Numbered from the stretch's first letter, positions 24,641 through 36,000 are shown. The stretch: DNA of 64,000 bases from Clytia hemisphaerica (GCA_902728285.1 CACVBU010000857.1:62001-126000); one strand, 5' to 3'. Translations and numbers: made by a program. The notes: a model not told the origin generated them from the letters alone.

Positions 24641-25238
24641 AGTATGCTCGCGATCATATGGCTCGATAAAATGAAAAACTGAGGAAGATTTCTTATAAAA
24701 AATAAATGTCAAAATCGCATCCACATTTTGATAAAACTTGCTTTTTGTTAAATCCAGAATCTCTTTATCCTTTTTCACAAAAAGGACAAGCAGATAGGGA
24801 GTAGGCAATTCATTTAGAAACACCTAAATTCTCTTTGTATCTTTATGTTTAGCAGAACTCTTCTGTCCCCCTTTCCCTTCATTTTCTCCTTTTAGACGGG
24901 GGAAGATTCGGATGAAAATTCTCTTTGCTTGTTAGGCTCCATTTCGTTTTTGTTTGTGACTATAAACCGCGCGGGAATTTACAATCAAAATCAGTTATTA
25001 ATTATTGTCCCTTTGTAGCCTGTACCAAACCAAAAGACAAAAAAAAAATCGAAAAATTTATATCACGATTTTTTTTATAAGAAATCAGTTTCATAAGAAG
25101 ACAGACAGATTTCGAACGGCCGATTTCGTTTGCTTTACTTCTCCATTTTTTTTACTTGGTCTCTTTCCATTATTGTTAAATCGTCTGTGATGCTCATGTT
25201 GGCGTACTTATCGTACTGCTTCAATTCTCTTAAGTTTC

Positions 25239-25790
25239 TCAAAATTTGTATTTTACATACCCGTAATTAAATACAACTTTGATTGGTCGTGTAAGATTTG
25301 ATTTTTTACCAATACGGGAGACGCAAGTTGGCTCTATGTTTATTTTAACGTCGTTTAAGAGTTCGTTTATGAAATCATTGTCATCTCTTTTACCATCCTC
25401 TTCCACTCCATGAATGATGATGTTAGCTTCCCTTGATTGCTTTCTTCGTTCTTCCATTTGTTCTTCGACCTTTTCGCTGCGAAGTATTTGTTTCATGCTA
25501 GATACATTTAACTCGTCACCGGTTTTCGTGATTTCGGTAAAACTTTTCTTTGAATGTGTTTTCGTTTTGTTATCTATAGGTTTCGCATTCATTGTCTCTT
25601 CGATTTTAGTTGTCAGTTTAGTTTCCAGCGCTAAAAATTGAGCTTGAATTGTATCAGCAACATGGTTCCTTTCTTTAAAGTATCCCTGACATCTAGCTTG
25701 TAATTCTTTGAAACCGCAACATTTAACTTCCTTTCATTCTCATTTGTCACCTTGATAATATTTTCGCACGCTTGAATTTCTATAATTTTC
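25239..25790 (-). mobile_element. LINE ORF1-like fragment
   Basis: The minus-strand frame (25,592 to 25,239) includes KQSREANIIIHGVEEDGKRD, DDNDFINELLNDV, and RIGKKSNLTRPIKVVF. This is the RRM-like pattern of non-LTR retrotransposon ORF1 proteins (RxxNIIIxGxxE ... RIGxxxxxRPIxVxF). Upstream, another frame gives QAQFLALETKLTTKIEETMN, a coiled-coil-like stretch that runs into it, with a frame break near 25,690. No reverse transcriptase is joined to it. Probably a 5' fragment of an old insertion. Confidence 0.6.
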
Positions 25791-25969
25791 TTTCGCACGC
25801 TTTAATTTCTAATATAGGGGATAATATATTAGCCTGTGGTATGGTGCAGTTTAGAATTGAGCTGTACACGCTAGATAGAGTTAATGTCTTGTGTGGATAG
25901 CCTAGTATTCAAGGACTTTTTGACAATCTCTCTCAATTGTGTTCGGTCAGCAAACTATCTATAAACTGA

Positions 25970-26062
25970 ACAGAACATCGGAAGGAGCGGGAATTCGAAC
26001 CGCGAACCCCTGGTTTGTAACGCTGACGCCTTCGACTGTTTGGCCATCGCTCACTCGCGCTC
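25970..26062 (-). mobile_element. tRNA-derived SINE head
   Basis: The minus strand gives GATGGCCAAACAGTCGAAGG (A-box-like) and GGTTCGAATTCCCGC (B-box) at tRNA spacing, with an anticodon-arm-like CAGCGTTACAAACC between. The acceptor stem does not close, so a SINE head rather than a tRNA. Confidence 0.5.
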
Positions 26063-26486
26063 TATCTTTTGTGTTCTCATAAAAAAGTGTATTTTTCTCT
26101 ATTGCAAAATCTGTTTAGTATGGTACAGTCTATTGTCCTCTTCTTTTTCTTTCATTGTGTTCCAGCGCTAATGAACTGAATGTAATATATTAGAGAATAA
26201 AGAGATAAAAAAGTGATAAAACCTTAGAAGAAGAAACAAAAGCCAATAAACATCGAACAATAAAAAACTGAAGAATCATTTTTTTCTTTGAAGTTCAATA
26301 AAAAGAGCATTTGAAGGGGATAAAAGTAATTAATCTTGAGCCAAAATTAATTTGGTCAAGTCGCGTTCTGAAGTAAAAGCTCTGGGACCAAAACTGTAAA
26401 TTGGGCCCGACGTGGAAAAAAAGACTTCGATAGACATTGGGTTTAAAACTTTTCTTGTGGCTTGAAAGGCATCGTATTAGAGCATT

Positions 26487-28232
26487 ATGGTATCGCTTAT
26501 CACAGTCAAATTGTTATTTTTATTGGTGATATGCGCATGCGTTGTATATTCAGTCGATACCACAAGTGATGCAAAAGCTCTGGAAGAGTTGAACAAAAAG
26601 GACATTGAAAGTGAGATCAAGAGAAGTTTGAAAAGTTTGATCACTCTAGCAAAAGAAAAGAAGTCAGTTGACGCCGAAGGCAGCAAAGAAAAAAAATCAA
26701 TCGAAGTGGAAGCTACCAAAAAGGAGGCTGCTGCTGCAAAAGATGAGAAGGCTTCTAGCAATAGTGCGGAAGGAGCAGGCATCACCCTAGATGAAGCTAA
26801 ACGACGTCTGGCAACCGCCCTGATCAAGGAAGCACGCAAAGAAGTATCTTCCAGGATCCCATTTTTCTCCTCAAAAAAATCCATGCCGTTACTCCACAAG
26901 AAATCCGATGTTCCATATTTCCATAGTCGTGAGGCTGCTGATATCCCTTTCTTTCATAAACGAAGAAGCATTCCATATTTTTCCAAGAAGAGCACCATTC
27001 CTTACTTCCAACGCAGCGCAGCGATGCCGTATTTTTCCAAGAAAAACACTATCCCATATTTTCAAAGAAGTATCGAAGAAATTCCATATTTTGCTTCAAG
27101 ACGTGATAAAATTCCATATTTTGCTTCCAAAAAGGACATTCCGTATTTCAGCAAACGTGATATCCCATATTACGTAAGAAATGCAGCTATCCCGTATTTC
27201 CAACGCCGGTCCATCCCGTATTACGCCAAACGAGACACCATCCCATTCTACCATAAGCGGGAGACCATACCTTACTTTCAACGCAGTGCTACCATCCCAT
27301 ACTACAGTAGGAAGGAGCTCCCATTCCATTTGGCAAGACGAGCAACTAAAGAAGATTCTATCCCTTACTTTGCAAATAAAAAGGACAGTATCCCGTATTT
27401 TGCGAACAAAAAGTCAGAAATTCCCTATTTCTCCAAAAAGAATTCGATTCCTTACTTCGCCAGCAAAAGAACGACATCAGAGGAAATTCCCTACTTCTCC
27501 AAAAAAGATTCCATCCCTTATTTTACAAGCAAGAAAAGCGCAGAGGAGATACCGTTTTTCGCAAATAAAAAATCCGCCAGCGACGAAGAAATACCGTACT
27601 TTGCCAACAAGAAATCTGCTGCGATTCCTTATTTTGCAAACAAAAAAAACGCTATTCCCTACTTTGCTAGCAAGAAAAATGTCGCTGAAATTCCATATTT
27701 CGCGAGTAAAAAATCCGCCGAAATTCCATACTTCGCCAACCGAAGATCAGCCGAGATTCCGTACTTTGCAAATAAAAAAGACAGCATACCTTACTTTGCA
27801 AATCGGAGGGATGCTGCAATTCCTTACTTCGCCAGCAAAAGAACGGCATCAGAGGAAATTCCCTATTTCTCCAAAAAGAATCTGATTCCATATTTTGCTA
27901 ACAAAAAGGATTCGATTCCTTATTTTGCAAGCAAGAAAAGCGCAGAGGAGATACCATATTTCGCAAAGAAAAAATCTACATCGGAAGAAAATATCCCATA
28001 TTTTGCAAGCAAGAGATCCACATCAGCCTCTATTCCCTACTTTTCGAGCAAAAAAGATATCCCATTCTTCCAGAGCACCCTTAATGATGATGATGCTACC
28101 TACTTCATGGATGCTAACCTCCAGGAATCATCAGATGCCTCCAAGAGGGAGACGGTTACCATCCCCTTCTTCCAAGACCAGAAGAGGGCTACAGACAATG
28201 AAGAGTTCAACTCGATCCCTTATTTTCAATAG
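26487..28232 (+). CDS. Secreted multicopy IPYF-peptide precursor (putative neuropeptide-like prohormone)
   Basis: One 581-codon exon. Residues 1-22 form a signal peptide (hydrophobic VKLLFLLVICACVV, cleavage likely near VYS-VD). Residues about 23-120 are a charged Lys/Glu/Ala spacer. From about residue 124 to the end there are about 40 copies of a (I/V/M)P(Y/F)(F/Y) motif, usually IPYF plus AN, AS, S or Q. Most copies are followed by KK, KR or RR and preceded by short Asp/Glu/Ser/Ala/Thr stretches. This is the layout of a peptide prohormone cut at dibasic sites. No Gly precedes the dibasic pairs, so C-terminal amidation is not expected. The last copy, IPYFQ, ends the protein. I do not recognise this family by name. 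A repetitive secreted structural protein is the main alternative. The start is the first Met before the signal sequence. Confidence 0.8.
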   Translation: MVSLITVKLLFLLVICACVVYSVDTTSDAKALEELNKKDIESEIKRSLKSLITLAKEKKSVDAEGSKEKKSIEVEATKKEAAAAKDEKASSNSAEGAGITLDEAKRRLATALIKEARKEVSSRIPFFSSKKSMPLLHKKSDVPYFHSREAADIPFFHKRRSIPYFSKKSTIPYFQRSAAMPYFSKKNTIPYFQRSIEEIPYFASRRDKIPYFASKKDIPYFSKRDIPYYVRNAAIPYFQRRSIPYYAKRDTIPFYHKRETIPYFQRSATIPYYSRKELPFHLARRATKEDSIPYFANKKDSIPYFANKKSEIPYFSKKNSIPYFASKRTTSEEIPYFSKKDSIPYFTSKKSAEEIPFFANKKSASDEEIPYFANKKSAAIPYFANKKNAIPYFASKKNVAEIPYFASKKSAEIPYFANRRSAEIPYFANKKDSIPYFANRRDAAIPYFASKRTASEEIPYFSKKNLIPYFANKKDSIPYFASKKSAEEIPYFAKKKSTSEENIPYFASKRSTSASIPYFSSKKDIPFFQSTLNDDDATYFMDANLQESSDASKRETVTIPFFQDQKRATDNEEFNSIPYFQ

Positions 28233-28237
28233 CGGAG

Positions 28238-28243
28238 AATAAA
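28238..28243 (+). terminator. Candidate polyadenylation signal of IPYF precursor
   Basis: AATAAA begins six bases after the stop codon. This is close to the stop for an animal 3' UTR. Other A-rich sites follow, so its use is uncertain. Confidence 0.3.
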
Positions 28244-28796
28244 ATGGTGTTTAAAAATTAAAGTATTAACTGTTAACTATTGAGCTAAACCAAAGTTATG
28301 TTGGACAGTCCCTTGTAGATGTGCAATTGAGCATCTTATACTTAGACAGAAAAAACTTGAATATGGGGATTTAAAGCGATATTTATAACGCTGCAAAAAT
28401 ATGAATTGACTTTGCTATACTTTGAAGAAATGAATTAGAAAAATGTGAACATTTTTATCTTACATAGAAAAATATGACACATTTTTAGTAAATTTATCCC
28501 AATATTATAATATTATAACAATTTTTTTGATAAGGTTTCCTGAAAAAAACATCTAGTATGATTTAAATTCTATCTATATGCTAATTCTAGCCAGTCAAAG
28601 ATCGAATTGCGTAATAGTTTATCAAACCTTCAAACCAAACAGGCGTGTACAAACGTTCTCACAAACTCTAGCCAGCCCAATATCTCATTGGTAATTAGCT
28701 TGACTTCTTCTTTATAATATCAGAAGATTGGTTAAGGAAGACTTTAGATTATTTTTTTCCTGTCGTGCTACTCTCGTTATCAATACACATGTTGCA

Positions 28797-28998
28797 AATT
28801 AAAGTCTGAAGACAAATCACGCTTTTACTCGAAATTTTTATGTGCTTGTTACATGACATTTACTTCTGATTGGTTCGAATTGATTGACACTAATAAAGTT
28901 ATCAGCTGTAAATTGTAAAGCAAGTAACATGGGAATAAAATCACGTGAACTTTTCCGAGTAATCACATGTTTGGACTGCATTGATATAATTTTGCAAC
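28797..28998. repeat. Dispersed repeat copy (unoccupied)
   Basis: About 200 bp nearly identical to 44,777-45,069 (shared CTGAAGACAAATCACGCTTT, AAGCAAGTAACATGGGAATA, AAAATCACGTGAAC). The copy at 44.8 kb carries an extra 93-bp hairpin MITE that this one lacks (site at about 28,886-28,905). Confidence 0.8.
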
Positions 28999-29194
28999 AT
29001 GTGTATGGCATCGTAGAATACTTTAATTTTATTCGTAAATACTGCGTCAATGCATTAAAGCTCCATGTATATTTTAAATTTTATTAATTTTAATTATATT
29101 ATAGTCCAAAACATCAAAAGTAAAATTCGTATTATAAATCTCAATAACTTCTTTTGGCTGATCTTTTGTAACTTCTAAAATCTTCGCCCCGGAG

Positions 29195-29588
29195 ATGTAC
29201 TTAGTCAAAATATGGGAGCCTTTGGATGTTCTTAACTTTTTTTTCTTTTTTTTTTTTCTTAACATGTTCTTATTTTCACCATTTTGTGAGTAATTTTGTC
29301 CACTTTCTTTAAAATTTGAAAATTATTGTCGCGAAAAAAGAAAAAATATTGACGCGAAAAGTTTATAATTGTTGAAGCGAAAAAACAAAGAAATACTGAC
29401 GCGAAAAAGCAAAAAATATTGAAGCGAAAAGTTTATAATTTTTGAAGCGAAAAATCTGAAATTATTGACGCGAAAAAAGGGGAAAGTATCCCGTTTTCTT
29501 TCCCGCCCTTATTTTTGCAACGCCCGGCACGTCATATTGAAGCGTTACGTTCTCCTATAGTTTGTTCTTATAAAAAACGTGTATATAC
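29195..29588. repeat. MITE of TACACGTTTTTT family with internal GCGAAAA tandem array (copy 2)
   Basis: The right end GTTCTTATAAAAAACGTGTA (29,564-29,583) and inner words GGATGTTCTTAAC, AACATGTTCTTATTTTCACC match the family. The left terminus is missing or eroded. At 29,325-29,480, TTGACGCGAAAA/TTGAAGCGAAAA occurs about eight times, interleaved with AGTTTATAATT. Confidence 0.65.
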
Positions 29589-29797
29589 AAAGCTATAGTA
29601 TAAGATAATGTTTCCTTTTAGTTGTAATATCCTAAAAAGAGTTCCTTAAAAAGCTTTATAAATTCGTAAAAAAAACATTTCAGTCTCTGTAAGAATTCCA
29701 AAATTGGAAATTTAACTCCTTCAAATGGTAAAAAAAAATTGAAACTTTGACGAAAATTGAATATAACTTTTGCTAACACCCTGTATAAACAGCCATG

Positions 29798-30153
29798 TAC
29801 ACGCTTTTTTTTATAAGAATGGTGTAAATCCATTTCATCATGGATATTCTTAACTTTTTTGGGATAATCATCCTAAAATATTCTTACGGCACATTCTTAG
29901 GTTAGGATCCTAATTCATACTAGATTTAACATTTAGTACATACGTCTCAAGCATAAAATGGCACTTTTGTAAAAGGAGTGAGCCTAACTTGGGGGTAATT
30001 GACAATTTATAATTGAAAATGCTCTAAAAATGGAATTCTTAGCTTGAGTAGAAAATTCCATGATGGTGATATTCTTAGAATATTCTTAGTTTTTTGGCTT
30101 TTTTCATCATGGACATTCTTATAAAGTGTATTCTTATAAAAAAAAAGCGTGTA
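29798..30153. repeat. MITE of TACACGTTTTTT family (copy 3)
   Basis: TACACGCTTTTTTTTATAAG at the left is mirrored by CTTATAAAAAAAAAGCGTGTA at the right. Inner GGATATTCTTAACTTTTT and its mirrored partner near 30,105 are shared with other copies. Confidence 0.8.
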
Positions 30154-30223
30154 TGCGGAAGATCTTTTTTGAATTTGGGCTTAAAGTTTTTCGGACTCGC
30201 CAAAATATTGTTAGTATATTGGT

Positions 30224-30882
30224 TACACGTTTTTTTATAAGAATAGTATACTTTGGATGAGGGTCAAGTATTCTTAAGAAATTGACCAAATTGAGGGTGA
30301 AATATTACACCCCTGTCTCAGTGCCCCGGTGGAACCTTTTCCCTCAGTGGGGATCAAAATTTCTATCGAAATCCCAATGGGGATAAAAAATATATTGTTT
30401 CCTGCTCAAAAATTCCAGTAGGGATGGTTTTAGAGTCCAATTTTTTCCATTCAATTTTCAATGGGGATAGGATCATAGGGCAATTTCCCAGTGGGGTTGA
30501 AAATGTAGGGTATTTTTTCCACCGGGGACAATCTTTTGGCCTATTTTTCCACCGGGGCGGGGGGTCCACCGGGTTGTGATACAGGGGTGTAATATTCTTA
30601 ACATATTTTTACTTTTTTATAGTCAGAATTGACTTTCATGAAAACATGAGAAATAATCAATTTTAGAGTTTGAGACTTTTGAGTGCACATTGGGAGCTAA
30701 AATTATATTTCCGCCTCAAAGTTTTAGTCTAACAAAAAAAAAAGTTTTTTCTGTTCACCAAATATAAAATGACTGTATTCTTATCAAAATCTGTGAAACC
30801 CGTCCTAGAGGGTATTCTTACGATTTGGCCAATATTCACCCTGATATTCTAAAAGAAGAAATTCTTATTTAAAAAAATACGT
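30224..30882. repeat. MITE of TACACGTTTTTT-like family, interrupted by another element
   Basis: TACACGTTTTTTTATAAGAA at the left, and ATTCTTATTTAAAAAAATACGT at the right in mirrored but eroded form. The interior (GGGTGAAATATT, GATTTGGCCAATATTCACCC) matches 19.1-19.4 kb. It is split by the element at 30,307-30,590. Confidence 0.65.
30307..30590. repeat. CACCCCTGTCTC-type MITE nested in another MITE
   Basis: The ends ACACCCCTGTCTCAGTG and ACAGGGGTGT are mirrored, and AATATT lies directly outside both, a likely 6-bp target duplication. The interior is rich in CCNNTGGGGAT words. Relatives lie at 31,830-31,945, 40,805-41,085, 42,261-42,582, about 50,745-50,860, and a fragment near 52,128. Confidence 0.75.
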
Positions 30883-31045
30883 TTCAGGGCCCATCTCTTG
30901 AGTTGAGGACCCTAAACCTTTGAGGTATTATGTCTATTTTTATGTGTATTTAATTGGGCGAATTCAACCTAAGACCGGGATGAGAGATTATTTGCTGGAA
31001 AAAGATTTTCGAGGTAAAGATAAAGAATAATGACTTTATCATTTT

Positions 31046-33060
31046 TTGCTTTTGCTGCTTTCACATAAATCATATGATGTACGCTTCATATATAAAATGA
31101 CAAGCGCTAAGTTTGATCGGAAATTTGAACAGGATAGAAAAATGCCAAACAGCTCATTTTTAAATATTTTTGACAAGATGTATCTTTATAAAATCCAATA
31201 CATTTTTATACTTCACTACGATAGTTTTAAATGTTATACCTTATTTGGCCCTCTTTAGAGTAATGTTTATAAATCGGGGAAATCTAAAGTCTATTTTTGC
31301 AAAAAGTGCTGTAAAAGTTCTTAAAAGGACCCAATTCTTTGGGTGAATAAAGCCCTAGTATGTACAATTTTAACACAAAACTTTTTTTTTAAGATAGTTG
31401 TTCAAAATCGGATAATTTTGGAAATTTTTACTTTCAGCTCCCTCAATATCCCGTCACATCCCGCGTGAGCTCCCTCAAAATCGGAATTGGAATTATTCCG
31501 GATTGGAAAGGAGTAGAACTTTGAAATTTTCACTGTATATTCGCTTTTTAGTTCTTCATCAGATAAAGGAAAAATCACGTCTTTAGACATCATCGATTTT
31601 TCTTTATGACCAAAATTGAACATTTTTGAATCCGATTTAAGATCGCCGTGTTTTACGCTGGCCCTTATTACGCCACGAGCCCAATAAAAATCCAAATAAG
31701 GACCAGTCTGCATCTGAACACAGACCCAGTAGGATTTTTTCAGTCGATATTTCAATATTTTTGGGTGTATGGCTTGCTATTTAATTTCCATTGTTCTAAG
31801 TCAAAACATTCAATGGAGATTGGAAATATAACATAATATTTTGCAGTGAAGATTGGTTTATTTGATTATTTTCAGTGGGGACAGAAATTGAAGGATAATC
31901 TTTCACTGGATACGATGTTTTAGCCAATCGGAAATGGTCCATGTGAGAAGGGGTGTATCTGAGTTCCCTTGAAAGAAAGGGTGACCAAGATAATGGCTTC
32001 CTTTACATTTGATTTTTGCATGTTGAAAAATTCCATCTGAGATCGTTTGAAAGAAAGGATTGCCAAAATAATGAAATGGTTTACATTTAGGGTGAGGAAT
32101 GACCACAAGGGTTTGTAATTAGATTGTATTAAGAAAAAAAGAGCATCGCATGAGAAAAAAATCCTTCTTTTTCCTCGGGATGGTTGATTTTCAAGCGCCT
32201 TCAGAGGTTTATCGTGCACGTCATCTGTTATTATGTGAGGCACCCAGATGCAGAAATTTTCATCCGACAAGCTAAAGCTCTGAAGTTCGGGAAAATTTTC
32301 AACATCTGGAAGGTTTAGATTACGGAATTTTGCAAGACCGTGTCAAGAATTTTGCAGCGGGATGTCTGGTAACCCAACCCTCGTCCAACTGAATATTTTC
32401 TAGCTTTACCCGCAAGTGTAGTTGAATCCGACTGGGGATGCGGCACATCAAAGGCTGACTATCATTCTTCTCCGATGGGAAATTGGCCAATCCTTTAGAG
32501 CTTTAGCGTGGGCGGCCACTAATCCGCCATCGGAATATCAGATAATAGGTAAGGGTGAGGTTGTATGTGTAGACGACAATTTTTTTTCAAAAGGAATGTA
32601 TAGATGAATTTTTAAGCAGACCACCTTTGCATTCCGTAATAAAATTTGAACCGATGACAAAACTTAAAGAGAATCAATCAAAACTATGTACCGGCCTGCT
32701 AGTATTCATCGAAGCAATTTCCGGTATTTCTTTACGGACCCCCCCTCCCCAAACATAAACAGTCATAAATCAAATTGTCATAAATATAAAAGTGAAAGAT
32801 TTCAAAACTTCAAAGAATACCTTCTAAAAAACAACTTGTCACCTATCACAGCAGTCGATTCGATATTCATTTATCCAAAGCGAGTTTCAAAGTATGACCT
32901 TATTTACTTAGGAATTAAGGAAATTACAATTTTTCTATTCGTTAAATATAGAGCAGGGTGGCGGGCTGATTTCTGCGTTGGAAAGATACATAGAGTTCAT
33001 CAGTTTTGGGATTTAGATTTTGGAGCAGATTCACATAAGCGTTTTACGCTTCATACAACA
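31046..33060. other. Upstream region of C1q-like gene, repeats only
   Basis: 31,830-31,945 is a fragment of the CACCCCTGT-type MITE family (AGTGGGGACAGAAATTG, GAGAAGGGGTGTAT). A plus frame 32,686-33,186 is open through the first coding exon of the C1q-like gene, but its upstream part has no recognisable motif and is probably 5' UTR or chance. Confidence 0.4.
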
Positions 33061-36000
33061 ATGACGAAGTTTGGTTTGATATTGATAGTTTTCTTTTGCA
33101 AATTTTTTCATATTTTTGGACAAAAAGAATTTAGGTTGTCTAAGGTAAGAAATATTTTTTATTGGCTACAATATTTTCACTGTTGAATCTGTTTTGCCTT
33201 TATTTCTTATGCTACCGGGTGTCCCAGAAAAAAGGTTGAATTTTCTTGCGTTCAATGAACTTTTAAAGAATCAATCCTATTTTGCATTGGAAGAAGGAAC
33301 AAGAAGCCGAAGCGGCACGAAGGCCCAGCGACATAGCAATAGACGAATGTTTGTTCGCAACGCGTGCACTTCGTACCAGAAATCAAAGTTTTGAACGTGC
33401 AGTAATTTTCGCGAGGCAATTTGTTTCAGAAGTAATTTAATTTTAGCGGGACTTATTTTCGCGAGCATGAAAAATGTAAATTTTCGCGAGGATTAATTTT
33501 CACGACTTTCGCGAGAAGAACGTATTTCTTTCGAATCATTCATAACAAATACCAAAGGAAAGAACGGAAAACCTATAAATATTCAGGCTATATTCATGAT
33601 ATTCATGACGTAATCTTTTGTACAGAGGCACCCTAAAAAGCCGGTTGTTTGCCACCAATTTTGAAATTATAACAATTAAACTAGAGTCTTAGAATCCTAA
33701 TGCACATTTTCGGCAGAGATTTAAATACGGAACATTCAAAAAGTTAAAAAAGTTCGAAAATTGGCTGAATGAAAAAAAAAGGAAAGAAACCAGCTGCGCT
33801 GGAAGGTCAGGGGAAGGTCAGCAATGATAAATGATACGCAATATATGTATATAATAGATTTGCTTTATGTTTTTGTTACTAGTATGAAAGAAAAAATCGG
33901 TTTAAATAAATTCACAAACTTCAAATGTCAAATGTTGACCGTCAAAGTTCAGAAATATCGATTTAACCCGTAGCATCATGAAAAACATTCCAAACTTATT
34001 CAAATTTACACATGAGCTGTATTTTAGTATCCTTTAATGAATTACTGGTCGTGTTTATCCTTTAATGAAATACTGGTCGTGTTTTGCAAGGTCCAGTACA
34101 CTTTTACACAGCCTTCGGTGTTGCAACCTATGCAAGTTTTGCTCATTCTATCTTACGCTCTGTCGTGATTCAATCTCACTGAGTTCTTAGATCTATTTTG
34201 TCGCTTACTTTACCTCTAGCCACCAATAGTACTTGAACCTTAGCCTAGTCTAGCTTATAACATTATGTTAGTATTTTTTTTAAATATACTCGTTAATTTT
34301 TTATAATAGCACACATTGCGATGGCCTCAGCTAGCATACTCAGATACTCGGATTTTTTTAGGTTTTAGTCTAGCTCTATCACTATTCACATTTTACCCCT
34401 CATACTTTTTAATCCTAATCATTTTATTTCATCATACTAGCCCACCGCTTTACAGAATTTTCAGGTGAAGAGCCAAATGTAAATTTTGGAAATGCCAGAA
34501 ATATATCATTATTATTATTATTATTATTATTATTACAACATAAGTTTACTTGAAAAAATTCTCTGTCAGGTTTGAAAAATCCAGCCACCGACCGTTTAGA
34601 GCGATAGATAAAAAATTGTCCATTTTCACGGGTTGCACCATGAAAAACATTCCAAACTTATTCAAAATGAGCTGCATTTTATTATCATTTAATGAATTAC
34701 AACATAAGTTTACTTGAGAAAATTCTCTGTCAGGTTTGAAAAATCCAGCCACCGACCGTTTAGAGCGGTAAATCCAAAACTGACCATCTTCAAAGGGTAG
34801 CATAATGAAAAACATTCCAAACTTATTCAAATTTACACATGAGCTGCATTTTAGTATCATTTAATGAATTACAACATAAGTTTACTTGAAAGACTTCTCT
34901 GTCAAGCTTGAAATATAAAACTCTAACATCCAAATGCTCCCACTTGCTCCCCTCCCTGACCTGACTCCATCCATCTTGAAAACCTTAAAAAATACTTTGC
35001 CATAAAGAGAATGAAATTTGACTTTACTACCAATTCTATCCAATATAAGAGTAGGTCAAACATCGTGCGGGTAGGCGAGGCAAAAATTCTAAATCGGCCG
35101 CTGGTTTAGCCTGGACTACTGGACTTGTTAATTTATTGCGCGCACAGGCTCCGACAAAACCAAAATCTTTTCGTTCAGTTGCTTTTTAAAGGCCCACTTG
35201 CGCTGCGCGGCTGGGCCAAAAATAAACTTGGAAAGTTTGAAGGGTCATTTGTCAAATTTGGTTTACTAGATAAAAGGTTACTAATGGCCTAAATGCTAAA
35301 ACATTACTTTTCGAAAAAAAATCTTAAAATCTGAAAAACGAATTTGTAGATAGAGACATCATCGGACGGGGTTTCTAGCCTTCTTTCGCACTAGGGAATT
35401 TGTCTACAAGCTAACCCGAAGGCAAGCAGACAGAGAAAGCGAAACTTATCTTTGTATTGTTAACTATTTGAATTGGGCTTCCAGCATCTCTTCGATTTGT
35501 TTTGTTATAGATAAGGGATAAAAATTCTGGTTAGACGGGATTTTGAAACTGCTTCCAGAGTTTGTATAAAGTTCAGTGAATGAGAATCGTCCTCTAAAAA
35601 CACAGTCGCTGAGTAGTTTTTCGCTCAGCAAGTTTTTAAGGAATCGTTAATGTCATTCAGCAATGACGGAGGTTATGAGCCTATTTAAATTTGGAGTCAA
35701 ATGTTAGAAAACAAAGGTTTTCCCAACAAAAAAAACTTGCTTAGAAAAGAATTGCCAAAGATAATAGTTTTTCAAGTCTGATTTTCATCCCTTACAACAG
35801 ACATTAGCGGGTTTATGTATTCGAGATAAATCGAAGGAGACGGTATAAAGCAAAGATGACATATCGCAAAAAATCGCCGCTCACTTTGCTCGACGACGGT
35901 AAAGACACCAAAATCCGTGTCGGCTGTTTAGGTGAGTAAATACGATATAGAGCCGTACATCAACTACAGTATCGACTTAGTTTTGTATCGGCTTCACTTA

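Noticed and set aside
25970..26062. Functional tRNA gene
   Set aside because: A and B boxes are present, but the acceptor stem does not pair, so it was kept as a SINE head.
26477..26899. 140-codon minus-strand frame over the precursor's N-terminus
   Set aside because: Antisense shadow of the Lys/Glu-rich spacer, with Ser/Ala/Leu-rich low complexity.
27181..27885. 234-codon frame overlapping the IPYF precursor in another frame
   Set aside because: It follows from the repeat's codon periodicity. No signal peptide or motif, and the IPYF frame explains the region.
29325..29480. CRISPR-like regular repeats
   Set aside because: Very short units with irregular AT-rich spacers inside a eukaryotic MITE; no cas genes and a eukaryotic genome.
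32686..33060. Upstream extension of the first C1q-like exon
   Set aside because: The frame is open, but the Met at 33,061 begins a standard signal peptide. The extension has no motif and would bury it.
35856..35940. ATG exon-like segment with donor TTAG|GTGAGT as an exon of the C1q-like gene
   Set aside because: Its phase would create a stop in exon 2. Exon 1 at 33,061-33,144 fits phase 0 and supplies the signal peptide.
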